A stretch of 29,112 bases of DNA from Christensenella sp964494645 (GCA_964494645.1 CAZBSH010000029.1:1-29112), one strand, 5' to 3'. Counted from the first letter of the stretch, positions 1-8,685 are shown. The notes: generated by a model from the letters alone, not told the origin. Numbers and translations are program-made.

Positions 1-1
1 G

Positions 2-691
2 ATCGGCATCCATGTGGATGCAGCTTCGGGCGGATTTTTCGCGCCGTTTGTAGATCCGAAGCTGGAATGGGATTTCAAGTTGAAGAATGTACATTCCATC
101 AATGCTTCCGGGCACAAATACGGTCTCGTTTATCCGGGTATTGGCTGGGTATTATGGAAGAGCAAAGAATATCTGCCGGAAAGGCTGATCTTCTACGTCA
201 ACTACCTTGGCGGCGAACAGCCCACGATGGCAATCAATTTCTCCCGTTCGGGAAGCCAGATCATTGGACAATACTACATTTTCCTGCGTTATGGCATGGA
301 AGGGATGAAGCTGGTGCAGGGGCATACGCGTGACGTTGGTCTGCATATCATAGACGCGATCAAAAAGTTTGGTATCTTTGAAATCTATAACGATGGCAGC
401 AATATACCGGTACTGTGCTATAAACTAAAGGATCCTTCAAAGCACAAATGGACGCTTTACGAGTTGGCAGACAGGCTGGCGATGAAGGGCTGGCAGGTTC
501 CGGCATATACACTGCCCGCAAACCTGAAGGATGTTGCGATCCAGCGTTATGTTGTTCGCGCGGATCTCTCGTATAATATGGCGGATTCGCTTATTGAAGA
601 TATGAAAATGGCGATCGAGTATCTGGAGAAAAATACACAGGTTGATGCACCCGGCAAGACAAAAACGGGCGCACAGGGATTCACACACTAA
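2..691 (+). CDS. gadB: Glutamate decarboxylase, C-terminal part (5' end outside the window)
   Basis: PLP-dependent decarboxylation of L-glutamate to GABA and CO2, a proton-consuming cytoplasmic reaction used in acid resistance. The reading frame is open from base 2 with no start, so the gene is cut by the window edge; 229 residues are visible, about half of the usual 460-470. Visible signatures are HVDAASGGFFAPF (Asp that contacts the PLP pyridine nitrogen) and SINASGHKYG, whose Lys (residue 39 of the visible part) matches the Schiff-base Lys of E. coli GadB. NFSRSG and RGWQVPA-like blocks also align (here KGWQVPAYTLP). The protein ends in GFTH; E. coli GadB ends FKHT, where that His caps the active site at neutral pH, so a similar pH-dependent tail is possible. 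It is followed after 86 bp by its antiporter gene. Family assignment is secure. Confidence 0.96.
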   Translation: MGIHVDAASGGFFAPFVDPKLEWDFKLKNVHSINASGHKYGLVYPGIGWVLWKSKEYLPERLIFYVNYLGGEQPTMAINFSRSGSQIIGQYYIFLRYGMEGMKLVQGHTRDVGLHIIDAIKKFGIFEIYNDGSNIPVLCYKLKDPSKHKWTLYELADRLAMKGWQVPAYTLPANLKDVAIQRYVVRADLSYNMADSLIEDMKMAIEYLEKNTQVDAPGKTKTGAQGFTH

Positions 692-698
692 GGGTATG

Positions 699-731
699 GA
701 CGCGACGGGGAGCGGAGTTCTCCGCCGCGTC
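699..731 (+). other. Intercistronic hairpin between gadB and gadC
   Basis: GACGCG (699-704) pairs with CGCGTC (726-731), and inside it GCGGA (712-716) pairs with TCCGC (721-725) around a GTTC loop, leaving a 7-nt bulge on the 5' side. There is no T-run after it, so it is not a standard terminator; an mRNA-stability or processing element between the two gad cistrons is the likelier reading. Confidence 0.45.
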
Positions 732-777
732 AAATGAAATTATATATGAATGATAGGTTCAAAGAGGAGGTACTAAG

Positions 778-2337
778 ATGAAAGCAATGGGCGGTTCTGC
801 ACAGAGCAGAAAACATTTGTCCCTATTCGGATTCTTTGCGATCACAGCTTCTATGGTCATGACCGTATACGAATATCCGACGTTTGCATCCTCCGGTTTT
901 TCACTGGTCTTTTACCTGATTCTGGGCGGCGTGCTATGGTTTTTACCGGTTGCGCTTTCCGCTGCGGAGATGGCGACAGTCAAAGGGTGGGATACCGGCG
1001 GCGTTTATACGTGGTCGGGAAATATGCTGGGTGAAAAATGGGGCTTTGCAAACATATTTTTCCAATGGTTTCAGATCACGGTCGGTTTTGTAACGATGAT
1101 CTACTTTATTTTGGGCGCACTTTCTTATGTGTTGCACTGGGATGCGCTCAATTCCAATCCGGTGATCAAGTTTGTGGGGGTTCTGGTTATTTTCTGGGCG
1201 CTGACATTCTCGCAGTTCAAGGGAACGAAGTTAACGGCGAAGATTTCTAAGTTTGGGTTTGTATTCGGTATTATGATTCCGGCCATCGTACTGTTTGCGC
1301 TTGCGATCGGTTTTTTTGCGACAGGCGGCAAAAGCCTTATTCCGCTTGACGCAAAGGCGCTGATTCCGGACTTTACCAAGATCAATACAATGGTGGTCTT
1401 TGTATCCTTTATTCTGGCTTATGCCGGTATTGAGGCTTCGGCGACACACGCGAACGAAATGACGAATGTCAAAAAAGATTATCCGCTTGCGATCATTATT
1501 CTGGTCATATTGGCGATTCTCTTAAATACGATTGGCGGCGTATCCATCGGCGCGGTCGTACCCGAAAGCCAGCTTGGTCTTTCGACAGGCGTGATCCAAG
1601 GGTTTGAAGGGCTGGTTCGCCACTTTGGCTCAGGGATGGACTGGATGGTGAGTGTCATCGCGATACTGATCTCAGTTGGTGTTATCGCAGAAGTTTCCGC
1701 CTGGGTCGTCGGACCTTCGTGGGGAATGCTGGAAGCAGGTAAAAACGGTCTTCTTCCCAAGAAGCTTTCTGAAACGAACAAGCATGGCGTTCCGACAAAG
1801 TTCCTGCTCCTGCAGGGATTGATCGTAACGATATGGGCGGCTGTATTGACATTTGGCGGAGGAGGAAACAACGTTTCGTTCTTTACCGCGATCTCGCTTA
1901 CAGTTATCATCTATATCGTAGGATATATCATCTTCTTCCTTGCGTATATCAAGCTTGTACGCAAACACACGACGCAAGAGTTGCCAAGAGCATTTGAGAT
2001 ATCCAAGAAAAAAGCGCCTAAGCTGATCTTGGCATTTGCAGGATTGATCGTTTCTATCTTTGCCCTTGTGATTTCGTTTGTACCGCCGTCACAGCTTACG
2101 AGTCCCGGCGCGGCGACGCAGTATCTTACAATATTGATTGTCAGCTTTGTGGTGGTAATCTTTGTACCGTTTATCATCTACCACTTTATGCGTAAGAAAA
2201 ATCCGCTTCCGCCGGGTGTGAAAATGCCTCCGGTGGTTGATACGGACGAGCAGGAACCTCAAAAAGCGACAGTCGCACAGGCGACCGGAGCAGCGGCTTC
2301 GGCGGGTGATGCGAAGGGAACGACCCCTAAGAAATAG
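778..2337 (+). CDS. gadC: Glutamate/GABA antiporter GadC (APC superfamily)
   Basis: Inner-membrane exchanger that imports glutamate and exports GABA, completing the proton-consuming cycle with the decarboxylase upstream. The 519-residue protein aligns with E. coli GadC along its length, for example MATVKGWDTGGVYTW, ASATHANEM and GGGNNVSFF, and has about twelve hydrophobic segments up to residue ~470. The start is set by AGGAGG seven bases before the ATG. The C-terminal ~45 residues are hydrophilic, Ala/Thr/Lys-rich and contain no His; in E. coli this region is a His-rich plug that closes the channel at neutral pH, so gating may differ. A strong terminator follows. The gadB-gadC order and 86-bp gap suggest one operon. 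Confidence 0.95.
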   Translation: MKAMGGSAQSRKHLSLFGFFAITASMVMTVYEYPTFASSGFSLVFYLILGGVLWFLPVALSAAEMATVKGWDTGGVYTWSGNMLGEKWGFANIFFQWFQITVGFVTMIYFILGALSYVLHWDALNSNPVIKFVGVLVIFWALTFSQFKGTKLTAKISKFGFVFGIMIPAIVLFALAIGFFATGGKSLIPLDAKALIPDFTKINTMVVFVSFILAYAGIEASATHANEMTNVKKDYPLAIIILVILAILLNTIGGVSIGAVVPESQLGLSTGVIQGFEGLVRHFGSGMDWMVSVIAILISVGVIAEVSAWVVGPSWGMLEAGKNGLLPKKLSETNKHGVPTKFLLLQGLIVTIWAAVLTFGGGGNNVSFFTAISLTVIIYIVGYIIFFLAYIKLVRKHTTQELPRAFEISKKKAPKLILAFAGLIVSIFALVISFVPPSQLTSPGAATQYLTILIVSFVVVIFVPFIIYHFMRKKNPLPPGVKMPPVVDTDEQEPQKATVAQATGAAASAGDAKGTTPKK

Positions 2338-2355
2338 CATAGAATATGAAAAAGG

Positions 2356-2385
2356 AAAACGACCGCGCAATGCGCGGTCGTTTTT
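2356..2385. terminator. Bidirectional rho-independent terminator after gadC
   Basis: Arms AAAACGACCGCG (2356-2367) and CGCGGTCGTTTT (2373-2384) with a CAATG loop, followed by T on the plus strand. Read on the minus strand it also ends in a T-run, so it can serve both gadC and the convergent minus-strand gene that stops at 2405. Confidence 0.9.
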
Positions 2386-2404
2386 CGACAGTCTGAGGCA
2401 GCTT

Positions 2405-2908
2405 TTATAGCTGCCTTTCAATTTTTATGCCATTCTCGCGCAGGCGAAACAAAAAATCCTCCATGTAATAAACGCCCGAGATGTATTTGATTTTTTTGAG
2501 TGTGGTGCGCAATACGACAATCTTAGGCGTTACAAAGACGCGCTCCACATCCTGGTAATAGATTTGTTTTTTACCGCCCAAGGCAGGCGTATAAACAAAA
2601 TATTCTTCGCATACTTCAATCTTCCAGCGTACTGCCAGAAGCAGGGAGGGAAGGCTGCAAACAGCCAGCACAACGAGCAGGATCAAAGCAAAGGCATTAA
2701 AACTTTGCCAGATGATTGTATTGAGGAGAAGGAAGCCAATCACCGCAAAAAACACGATGGAAATCCACAAAAAAATTTTGGGATATCGCAAGATAAACGA
2801 TTCTGTCCAATCGATCTGCTTTACGTGGTCGTGCTTTACCGCGTAGACGACGACTTGTATGATAAGCGCGATCGTCACGCAAAACAGAGCGATTTGCAGG
2901 ATATTCAT
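2405..2908 (-). CDS. Small membrane protein of unknown function, coupled to the NSS symporter
   Basis: 167 residues. Three hydrophobic segments (about residues 1-23, 45-66 and 69-92) are followed by a soluble C-terminal half of alternating beta-like stretches (KIEVCEEYFVYTP, YYQDVERVFVTP) that resembles the membrane-attached PH-like or DUF6560-type proteins of Firmicutes; that family name is from memory and not verified. Its ATG overlaps the TGA of the symporter gene in an ATGA junction at 2905-2908, so translation is coupled. That places it as a possible accessory or regulatory subunit of the transporter, but nothing in the sequence shows a mechanism. The gene ends 20 bp from the shared terminator. 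Confidence 0.8.
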   Translation of the reverse strand: MNILQIALFCVTIALIIQVVVYAVKHDHVKQIDWTESFILRYPKIFLWISIVFFAVIGFLLLNTIIWQSFNAFALILLVVLAVCSLPSLLLAVRWKIEVCEEYFVYTPALGGKKQIYYQDVERVFVTPKIVVLRTTLKKIKYISGVYYMEDFLFRLRENGIKIERQL

Positions 2909-4398
2909 GATTGTACTTCTGTTCCTTTTTTCTTGCGCGTGAATTTAGGTATCATGAGAGCAAGTACGAAGGTCACGATAATCAGTGCCCAGCCACCGAT
3001 AAACAGATACTGCTGCTCATATCCGCCGTACGGCGAAACGATATTGGAATACAAGAAGCTGCCCGCCAAAAAGAAAAATACGACAGGGCATGCGTATTTG
3101 ATAATAAAATTCCACCACTTGCCGATTTTTTTAGACGCGGTGGAATTGATAAATTCGCGCAGCGGTTCAGCCCCCACCAACCAGCCGACGGCGATAGCCT
3201 CGAAGATACCCATGAACAGAAGGTTTCCTTCGTTGACAAAGTGATCGACGATATCCAGCCAGTAAAGTCCTGCTTTTGTCGCAAACAGAAGCGCAAGCGC
3301 AAAGCAAGCGATACATGTGCCGTAGAGCGCTTTACGCGGCTTAATACTGAATTTATCAGAAACCGCGGTCGAGACGGCTTGTACGATGGAAAACAACGAA
3401 TCGATCGCAAGCGCAAACAGCATAAGAAAAAACATCAGCGAGAAGATGACGCCGACGATCTGACCGCCGGGGAACACAGAGAGCGCCTGTGGATAAGTAA
3501 CAAAAGCAAGCATAACGCCCTGATAATTCATTTCCGCAATCGGGGTTCCGCTTTGGAACGAAAGATATCCGAGGGTAGAGAAAACAACAAAACCCGCAAG
3601 CAGGCTGATGCCCATGTCAGATAAGCCAATAACAAGGCTGTCCTTGGGAATGTCACTTTTCTTGTCGAGAAAGCTTCCGTAGGTGATCATTAGCGCAAAC
3701 AAGATGCTCATGCTGTAGGCGACCTGCCCAAAGGCGGCGCGCCATACGTTTGCATTGCCAAGCGCAGACCAATCCGGCGTGATATAATAGCGTATTCCGT
3801 CTATCGCGCCCGGCATACTGACAGCTTGTACACACATGACGACAAGCAGCGCAACGGGGATGATGACGATCCATTTGATGAGCTTCGCCATCTTTTCCAC
3901 ACCTTTGCGCATACTCAAAAATACAACGATCCATGTAACAATCAAACCGATGAGCACAGGAATGGAAAAACCGCCGAGCATGCCCGGGCTATCCGATACA
4001 TTGAGGATGGTATTGTTGAAGAAACCGGCAGGATCACCGCCCCACGCCATTGTGAACGAAGCGACGATATAATTGACCACCCACGCGACCAGCACAGAAT
4101 AGTAGGCGGCAACGACAAAAGCGATGATCACACCTGCCCAGCCGATCCATTCGAATTTTTTGTTCATTGCCCCGAAAGCAGAGGGCGCGCCCAGCCGGTA
4201 TTTTTTACCAATGGCAAGCTCCAGCATCAAAATCGGGATGCCGATCGCGAAAATCGCGATGATGTACGGCAGCAAAAACGCGCCGCCGCCATTTTGGTAT
4301 ACCTGCCCCGCAAATCGCCATGCGTTGCCAAGACCGACCGCACTTCCGATTGCGGCAAATATAAAGTTAGAGCGAGATCCCCAAGTTTCCCGTTTCAT
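2905..4398 (-). CDS. Neurotransmitter:sodium symporter (NSS) family transporter
   Basis: Sodium-coupled importer of an amino acid or related amine in the cytoplasmic membrane (LeuT/MhsT fold). The N-terminus carries the family signature: WGSRSNFIFAAIGSAVGLGN, then WRF and NGGGAFLLPYI, which form TM1, its unwound sodium/substrate site and TM2. About twelve hydrophobic segments are spread over 497 residues. An in-frame ATG exists at 4425, but the start at 4398 has AGGAG at the right distance and begins MKRETWGSRSN, like family members. Substrate cannot be read from the sequence; with gad genes nearby an amino acid or amine is plausible but only a guess. The next gene on the strand overlaps its stop by 4 bp. 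Confidence 0.92.
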   Translation of the reverse strand: MKRETWGSRSNFIFAAIGSAVGLGNAWRFAGQVYQNGGGAFLLPYIIAIFAIGIPILMLELAIGKKYRLGAPSAFGAMNKKFEWIGWAGVIIAFVVAAYYSVLVAWVVNYIVASFTMAWGGDPAGFFNNTILNVSDSPGMLGGFSIPVLIGLIVTWIVVFLSMRKGVEKMAKLIKWIVIIPVALLVVMCVQAVSMPGAIDGIRYYITPDWSALGNANVWRAAFGQVAYSMSILFALMITYGSFLDKKSDIPKDSLVIGLSDMGISLLAGFVVFSTLGYLSFQSGTPIAEMNYQGVMLAFVTYPQALSVFPGGQIVGVIFSLMFFLMLFALAIDSLFSIVQAVSTAVSDKFSIKPRKALYGTCIACFALALLFATKAGLYWLDIVDHFVNEGNLLFMGIFEAIAVGWLVGAEPLREFINSTASKKIGKWWNFIIKYACPVVFFFLAGSFLYSNIVSPYGGYEQQYLFIGGWALIIVTFVLALMIPKFTRKKKGTEVQS

Positions 4399-4445
4399 AA
4401 AAAATACTCCTGTAATATACATCATTTTGTATTGATAACTTATTT

Positions 4446-4454
4446 ATTATACCA
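4446..4454 (-). promoter_or_regulatory. Extended -10 promoter of the NSS symporter gene
   Basis: On the minus strand TGG is followed by TATAAT (the plus-strand ATTATA at 4446-4451), a perfect -10 box with the TGn extension. The -35 region is weak. The expected transcript starts near 4440, giving a leader of about 40 nt before the ATG at 4398. Confidence 0.7.
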
Positions 4455-4485
4455 TAGTTTTAACAGAACGAAACCACGGAAAAAA

Positions 4486-4494
4486 TGATATACT
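4486..4494 (+). promoter_or_regulatory. Extended -10 promoter abutting the start codon of the radical SAM gene
   Basis: TGA followed by TATACT (4489-4494) forms an extended -10 element. The normal start point, 6-7 bases downstream, falls on the ATG at 4501. No -35 of quality is visible at 17 bp. Together with the lack of any ribosome site this suggests a leaderless transcript. Confidence 0.5.
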
Positions 4495-4500
4495 GTTGTT

Positions 4501-5400
4501 ATGGAAGAAGGACTTAAAAACTGCCGGATGTGTCCGCGTGCGTGCGGGGTAGACAGGACAGAAGGAAAAAAGGGAATATGCGGCGCGGGGGCGGAGCTCA
4601 AACTTGCGCGTGCGGCGCTTCACTTTTGGGAAGAGCCGTGTATTTCGGGAAAGAATGGATCGGGGACGGTGTTTTTTTCGTATTGTCCGTTGGGCTGCGT
4701 CTATTGCCAGAACATAGAAATCAGCACCGGGCAGGCAGGAATACAGGTGACGGCGTATCGGCTTGCGGAGATTTTTTTGGAATTGCAGGAGCGGGGCGCA
4801 CATAATATAAATCTTGTTACGCCCACGCATTATGTGCCGCATATTATAGGCGCACTCAAAAACGCCAAAAAGCAGGGACTGACCATTCCTGTCGTATATA
4901 ATGGCAGCGGGTACGAAGCGATGCAAACGCTGCGGTTGGTTGACGGATTGGTGGATATTTATCTAACGGATTTCAAATATATGGATTGTGAGATCGCCGA
5001 GAGGTATTCTCATGCGCCCGATTATGCGCGTGTGGCAAAATCGGCGCTTAATGAAATGGTTCGACAGGCAGGAGAGGCGGCATTTGGCAAAGACGGTATG
5101 ATGCAACGCGGGGTCATCGTTCGTCATTTGCTGCTGCCCGGACATCTTAAGGATTCCAAGAACGTCGTGCGGTATGTGTACGAAACATACGGAGATACCG
5201 TTTTTCTGAGCTTGATGAGCCAATATACGCCGATGCAAGCAGAGCGGCTGCCGGAAGGATTGCGTGTAACGGTCGCAAAAGAGGACTATGAAGAATTGGT
5301 TGATTTTGCGCTTGATTTGGGTGTGGTGAATGGTTTTTTGCAGGAAGGGGAAGCGGCAAGCGAGAGTTTTATCCCGCCTTTTGATCTGACAGGGGTTTGA
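4501..5400 (+). CDS. PflX-like radical SAM protein (putative glycyl-radical activase)
   Basis: 299 residues. The radical SAM cluster motif C-x3-C-x2-C is at Cys62, Cys66 and Cys69 (SYCPLGCVYCQN). A second N-terminal Cys set (C8, C11, C15, C27 in CRMCPRAC...GICG) is typical of the COG1313 / PflX group, annotated as pyruvate formate-lyase activase-like but with no proven substrate. No glycyl-radical enzyme lies in this window. The ATG at 4501 keeps Cys8 in the protein; the next ATG (codon 10) would lose it. There is no Shine-Dalgarno sequence before 4501, and a -10 element sits directly upstream, so the mRNA is probably leaderless. It converges with the DUF815 gene, leaving 7 bp between the stops. 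Confidence 0.88.
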   Translation: MEEGLKNCRMCPRACGVDRTEGKKGICGAGAELKLARAALHFWEEPCISGKNGSGTVFFSYCPLGCVYCQNIEISTGQAGIQVTAYRLAEIFLELQERGAHNINLVTPTHYVPHIIGALKNAKKQGLTIPVVYNGSGYEAMQTLRLVDGLVDIYLTDFKYMDCEIAERYSHAPDYARVAKSALNEMVRQAGEAAFGKDGMMQRGVIVRHLLLPGHLKDSKNVVRYVYETYGDTVFLSLMSQYTPMQAERLPEGLRVTVAKEDYEELVDFALDLGVVNGFLQEGEAASESFIPPFDLTGV

Positions 5401-5407
5401 ACGCAGT

Positions 5408-6604
5408 TTATTCCAAGCCCACAGATTGCACATGATCCAAGAATTGCTTGGCAACGCGCGGAGAGCGTCCGCCGCGTTCGAGCGCATAGATTTCCGCATG
5501 GCGGAAGAGTTCTTCCTTATCCGCATTAATATCATAAAAAGACGCGAGATGTTCCACGATCGAAAGATACTGTACGCGGTTTGGTCGCCAGAATGTGATC
5601 GTCAGCCCAAACCGGTCGGATAGGGAGGTTAATTGCTGCACAGTGTCGTTGGCGTGTACATCATCGCCATCGCGGTCGGAAAAACTTTCGCGCACAAGGT
5701 GACGGCGGTTGCTTGTTGCGTAGACCGCAAGGTTTTTGGTACGGGCGGAAACAGAGCCTTCCAAAATTGCTTTTAGCGCGCCAAAGTCGTCATCGTCCTT
5801 TGTGAAGGACAGGTCGTCGATAAACAGAATGAATTTCAGCGGGTTTTTGCCAAGGCTGTCCATAAGCGCCGGAATATCCCGCAGCTGGTTTTTCTTGATC
5901 TCGATCAGCCGCAGACCACGGGACGCGAATGCATTGGCAACAGCTTTGACCGTAGAAGATTTGCCCGTGCCGCTGTCGCCGTACAAAAGAACATTTGCGG
6001 CAGGCTTGCCATCAAGCAGTGCGCGCGTATTTTCTACCACGCATTTGCGCTCGTATTCATATCCGTCCAGTTGTGCAAGGCTTGTCTCATCCGGATGCAG
6101 CACAGGAACAAGCTGATGATTTTCAATGGTAAAGATCGTATGCTTTGCGAAGATACCATAACCGTTTGTGTGGATATTGTGCAAATAAGCGTCGTAAACA
6201 ACAGCAAAATTGTGCGGGGTATTTGTCCACTCTGCCAAAAAACCGTTGTAGTCAATTTGCTTTTTGATATCGTCGCTTTTGATCATACTCAGTTGTTCGA
6301 GGATAGTTAATTCGTTTTTTAAGCTTTGCGTGAGACATGCGTCGAGCGTTTCACCATGCACATAACGTGACAGATATGTATTTTCGTCGTCAAGCGCCGC
6401 GCGCAGGATATAGCTGCCAAAATCTGCGGTATGACGGTATAATTTTTCGACAAATGCAGCATAATGAGAAACACTGCGGGCAACATCTTTTTTTGCGATA
6501 ACGTCTGCCATGTCAAGGAACGCGCAAACCACATCCGTTTTCAACAAGCCGCGAAAAACGGTCAATGAGCGTAATTGGAGTACCATATGGTTAAGATCAG
6601 TCAT
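5408..6604 (-). CDS. DUF815-family AAA+ ATPase
   Basis: 398-residue cytoplasmic ATPase of the COG2607 / DUF815 group. Residues 1-~195 form a family-specific N-terminal region. Walker A is GDSGTGKS at 209-216, Walker B is FILFIDDLSF near 258-267, and a sensor-like ATSNRRHLV follows, then RFGLTITFWRP and a C-terminal lid with GGRSPRVAKQF. The biological role of the family is not established. It reads downstream of mutY with a 32-bp gap, and GAGG lies before the ATG. No substrate or partner can be deduced from its neighbours. Confidence 0.9.
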   Translation of the reverse strand: MTDLNHMVLQLRSLTVFRGLLKTDVVCAFLDMADVIAKKDVARSVSHYAAFVEKLYRHTADFGSYILRAALDDENTYLSRYVHGETLDACLTQSLKNELTILEQLSMIKSDDIKKQIDYNGFLAEWTNTPHNFAVVYDAYLHNIHTNGYGIFAKHTIFTIENHQLVPVLHPDETSLAQLDGYEYERKCVVENTRALLDGKPAANVLLYGDSGTGKSSTVKAVANAFASRGLRLIEIKKNQLRDIPALMDSLGKNPLKFILFIDDLSFTKDDDDFGALKAILEGSVSARTKNLAVYATSNRRHLVRESFSDRDGDDVHANDTVQQLTSLSDRFGLTITFWRPNRVQYLSIVEHLASFYDINADKEELFRHAEIYALERGGRSPRVAKQFLDHVQSVGLE

Positions 6605-6636
6605 GTTATGCCTCGTATCTTTGGATTTATTTTCTA

Positions 6637-7701
6637 TTATACCACGCCGCCAAGTTCTTTATGCAGGATTTTTGTATAGAAACGAAACGCCGATGGCAGA
6701 GCGCAGTACTCTTCAATTTGCGCAATAGAACGCCATAAAAACCCCGATGGTCGGGAGGGGGAATGAACAAGATAACCGGTCATATGCCACTCTACATGTG
6801 TGAAAATGTGTTTGGAAGCACCTAGCTGTGTGGCGCAAGATGCATGGATGTCGTGGGCAGAGAGCCAATCAAGTGCCTGCCGCTCGTCGAGAGCATCCGG
6901 TGTGTTGGGCAGCTCGAACAATCCGGCGAGAAGTCCGCGCGCCGGACGCTTTAACAAGGCTGCTTGCCGATCGTGCAAAATAAGGAAAACAGTTCGCTGC
7001 TCAATGCGGCGTTCTTTTTTTGAATCCTTTAAGGGGAGTGTATGTGCGATGCCGCGCGCATAACCCTCGCACAGCCTTTTTAAAGGGCAAACTTCACATT
7101 TCGGCATTCCGTTTGGCAGGCATACGGTAGCGCCCAGCTCCATCAGTGCCTGATTAAAATCTCCCGCGTAAGAAGGAGGGATCATGCGGCGAAGCGTGGC
7201 GTCTATGGATTTTTTGACCTTGGTGTCACTGATGTTTTCGGAGCTGGCGGCGATGCGGGAAAGTACGCGCAGGACATTGCCGTCTACTGCGGGAACAGGA
7301 ATGCCGAAGGCGATGGAAGCGATTGCGCCCGCTGTATACGGACCTATTCCGGGCAGCGACTGTAAAAGCTCAAAAGAAGCGGGAATATTGCCGCTGTGTT
7401 CGCGCATCACTATTTGAGCGGCTTTCTTGAGGTTGCGCGCACGGCTGTAATAGCCAAGACCTTCCCATAACTTCATCAATTGTTCATCAGGAATCGTGGA
7501 CAGAGAGGCTACATCAGGCAACGCCGCCAAAAAACGCTCAAAATATGGTTTGACTGCCTCCACACGCGTTTGTTGCAGCATGATCTCAGAGACCCATACG
7601 CGATAGGGTGTAGGTCGATCACGCCAAGGAAGGATGCGTGCGTTTTTTTTGTACCAATCAAGAAGCGGTGCGGAAAAGTCCACAATTGGCGGAAAAATCA
7701 T
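6637..7701 (-). CDS. mutY: A/G-specific adenine DNA glycosylase MutY
   Basis: Removes adenine mispaired with 8-oxoguanine, preventing G:C to T:A changes. 354 residues: HhH-GPD domain with catalytic Glu39 in WVSEIMLQQT, the helix-hairpin-helix LPGIGPYTAG from residue 116, and Asp140 in VPAVDGNV. The iron-sulfur loop has Cys194, 202, 205 and 211, spaced C-x7-C-x2-C-x5-C by my count, one residue longer in the first gap than E. coli MutY (x6). The C-terminal NUDIX-like 8-oxoG recognition domain runs from about 230, including KHIFTHVEWHMTGY. AAGGAG precedes the ATG by 11 bases. Only 15 bp separate it from the SorC regulator upstream, so it is probably partly transcribed from the regulator's promoter. 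Confidence 0.96.
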   Translation of the reverse strand: MIFPPIVDFSAPLLDWYKKNARILPWRDRPTPYRVWVSEIMLQQTRVEAVKPYFERFLAALPDVASLSTIPDEQLMKLWEGLGYYSRARNLKKAAQIVMREHSGNIPASFELLQSLPGIGPYTAGAIASIAFGIPVPAVDGNVLRVLSRIAASSENISDTKVKKSIDATLRRMIPPSYAGDFNQALMELGATVCLPNGMPKCEVCPLKRLCEGYARGIAHTLPLKDSKKERRIEQRTVFLILHDRQAALLKRPARGLLAGLFELPNTPDALDERQALDWLSAHDIHASCATQLGASKHIFTHVEWHMTGYLVHSPSRPSGFLWRSIAQIEEYCALPSAFRFYTKILHKELGGVV

Positions 7702-7716
7702 ATGTAAAGTATCTCC

Positions 7717-8685
7717 TTACCGATCAAGCGAAATGGATCGCGCGGTATGCTCGTCCGTTACGAGGATATTAAACAGACCCGCGCGCGCGCCGCCGATGAT
7801 GGAATCGACCTTATGCTCGCCACCGGCTGCGCCGATTACAACAGGAGTGGCACGCAAATCGTCCGCGGATATTGAAAGAATGCTGCTTTCAATGCTAAGT
7901 GGGCAAAGTTCTCCTTTTTTATTGTAGAATCGAGAACATACGTTGCCAACGATTTCTTTTTCACGAATTTCGTCTGCCAGGGCCTGCAACGGTTTTTCGA
8001 TCTCCAGTGTTGTGGAATGCTGCGGGTCGCTGTCCACACCGACGATGGCAACGTCAAGCGAGCGCTGCTTTTCGTATGTGTCGGCGAGGGTATCGGTGAA
8101 CGTTTGCGCGACGATCTCATTTGGCGCGACCAATGGAGAATACATCATAGAAACGGACGCGCTTGAATAGTTGGAGGCCATGATTTCGCACAGAGAATTT
8201 GCAAACATTGAATAGTCGCCTGCGCTTGTGCTTCCAAGCCCGCCAAGCAGCGAAACGATGTGCAGATCGACAATACTCGGATGTGGCTTAATGTAACGCG
8301 CCATGATCTCAAGTGTGCGTCCCCAGCCAAGACCGACGCTCATTCCCGAACGCAAAAGATTGGTCAGGTATTGTTCGGCCGCCGCGCCTACGCTAAGATT
8401 GACGGCTTCTTTGGTCGTTCCGCTTGCGCTCACAATCTTTACGTCCTTTAGGCTAAGTTTTTTGCGCAATGTTTGTTCTAGCTCAATGTGGTGGCTGCCC
8501 ATCCGAGTATCGTGGACCTCGATGGTTACGATGCCTTCCTTTTTGGCGTCGTTTAACAGCTTGATGAGCGTGGGACGCGAAATATTAAACAATTCGGCGA
8601 TTTCTGCCTGTGTCTTGTTTTCTTTATAGTACAGGTAAGATGCTTTTAATTTGACATAATAACGTTCTTCGGAAGAAAGCGACAT
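7717..8685 (-). CDS. SorC-family sugar-responsive transcriptional regulator
   Basis: 322 residues. The N-terminal helix-turn-helix (KENKTQAEIAELFNISRPT, about residues 17-36) precedes the SorC C-terminal sugar-phosphate binding domain, with SVGLGWGRTLEIMA, IVSLLGG and VIGAAGGEHK typical of the family. The open frame extends back to 8937, but the upstream part is low-complexity and lies over the promoter; the start at 8685 (MSLSSEERYY) has AAGGGG eight to nine bases before it and matches the family's usual length. It is divergent from a xylulokinase-like gene, its presumed target, and a palindrome lies in its own leader, suggesting autoregulation. SorC proteins can repress or activate; which applies here is not visible. 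Confidence 0.92.
   Translation of the reverse strand: MSLSSEERYYVKLKASYLYYKENKTQAEIAELFNISRPTLIKLLNDAKKEGIVTIEVHDTRMGSHHIELEQTLRKKLSLKDVKIVSASGTTKEAVNLSVGAAAEQYLTNLLRSGMSVGLGWGRTLEIMARYIKPHPSIVDLHIVSLLGGLGSTSAGDYSMFANSLCEIMASNYSSASVSMMYSPLVAPNEIVAQTFTDTLADTYEKQRSLDVAIVGVDSDPQHSTTLEIEKPLQALADEIREKEIVGNVCSRFYNKKGELCPLSIESSILSISADDLRATPVVIGAAGGEHKVDSIIGGARAGLFNILVTDEHTARSISLDR

Noticed and set aside
2564..3624. Long plus-strand open frames across the small membrane protein and symporter
   Set aside because: Biased composition, no ribosome sites, and both minus-strand genes are clearly real.
3826..4488. 220-codon plus-strand open frame antisense to the NSS symporter
   Set aside because: Very rich in Arg, His and Asp with no family features; it mirrors the real symporter frame on the other strand.
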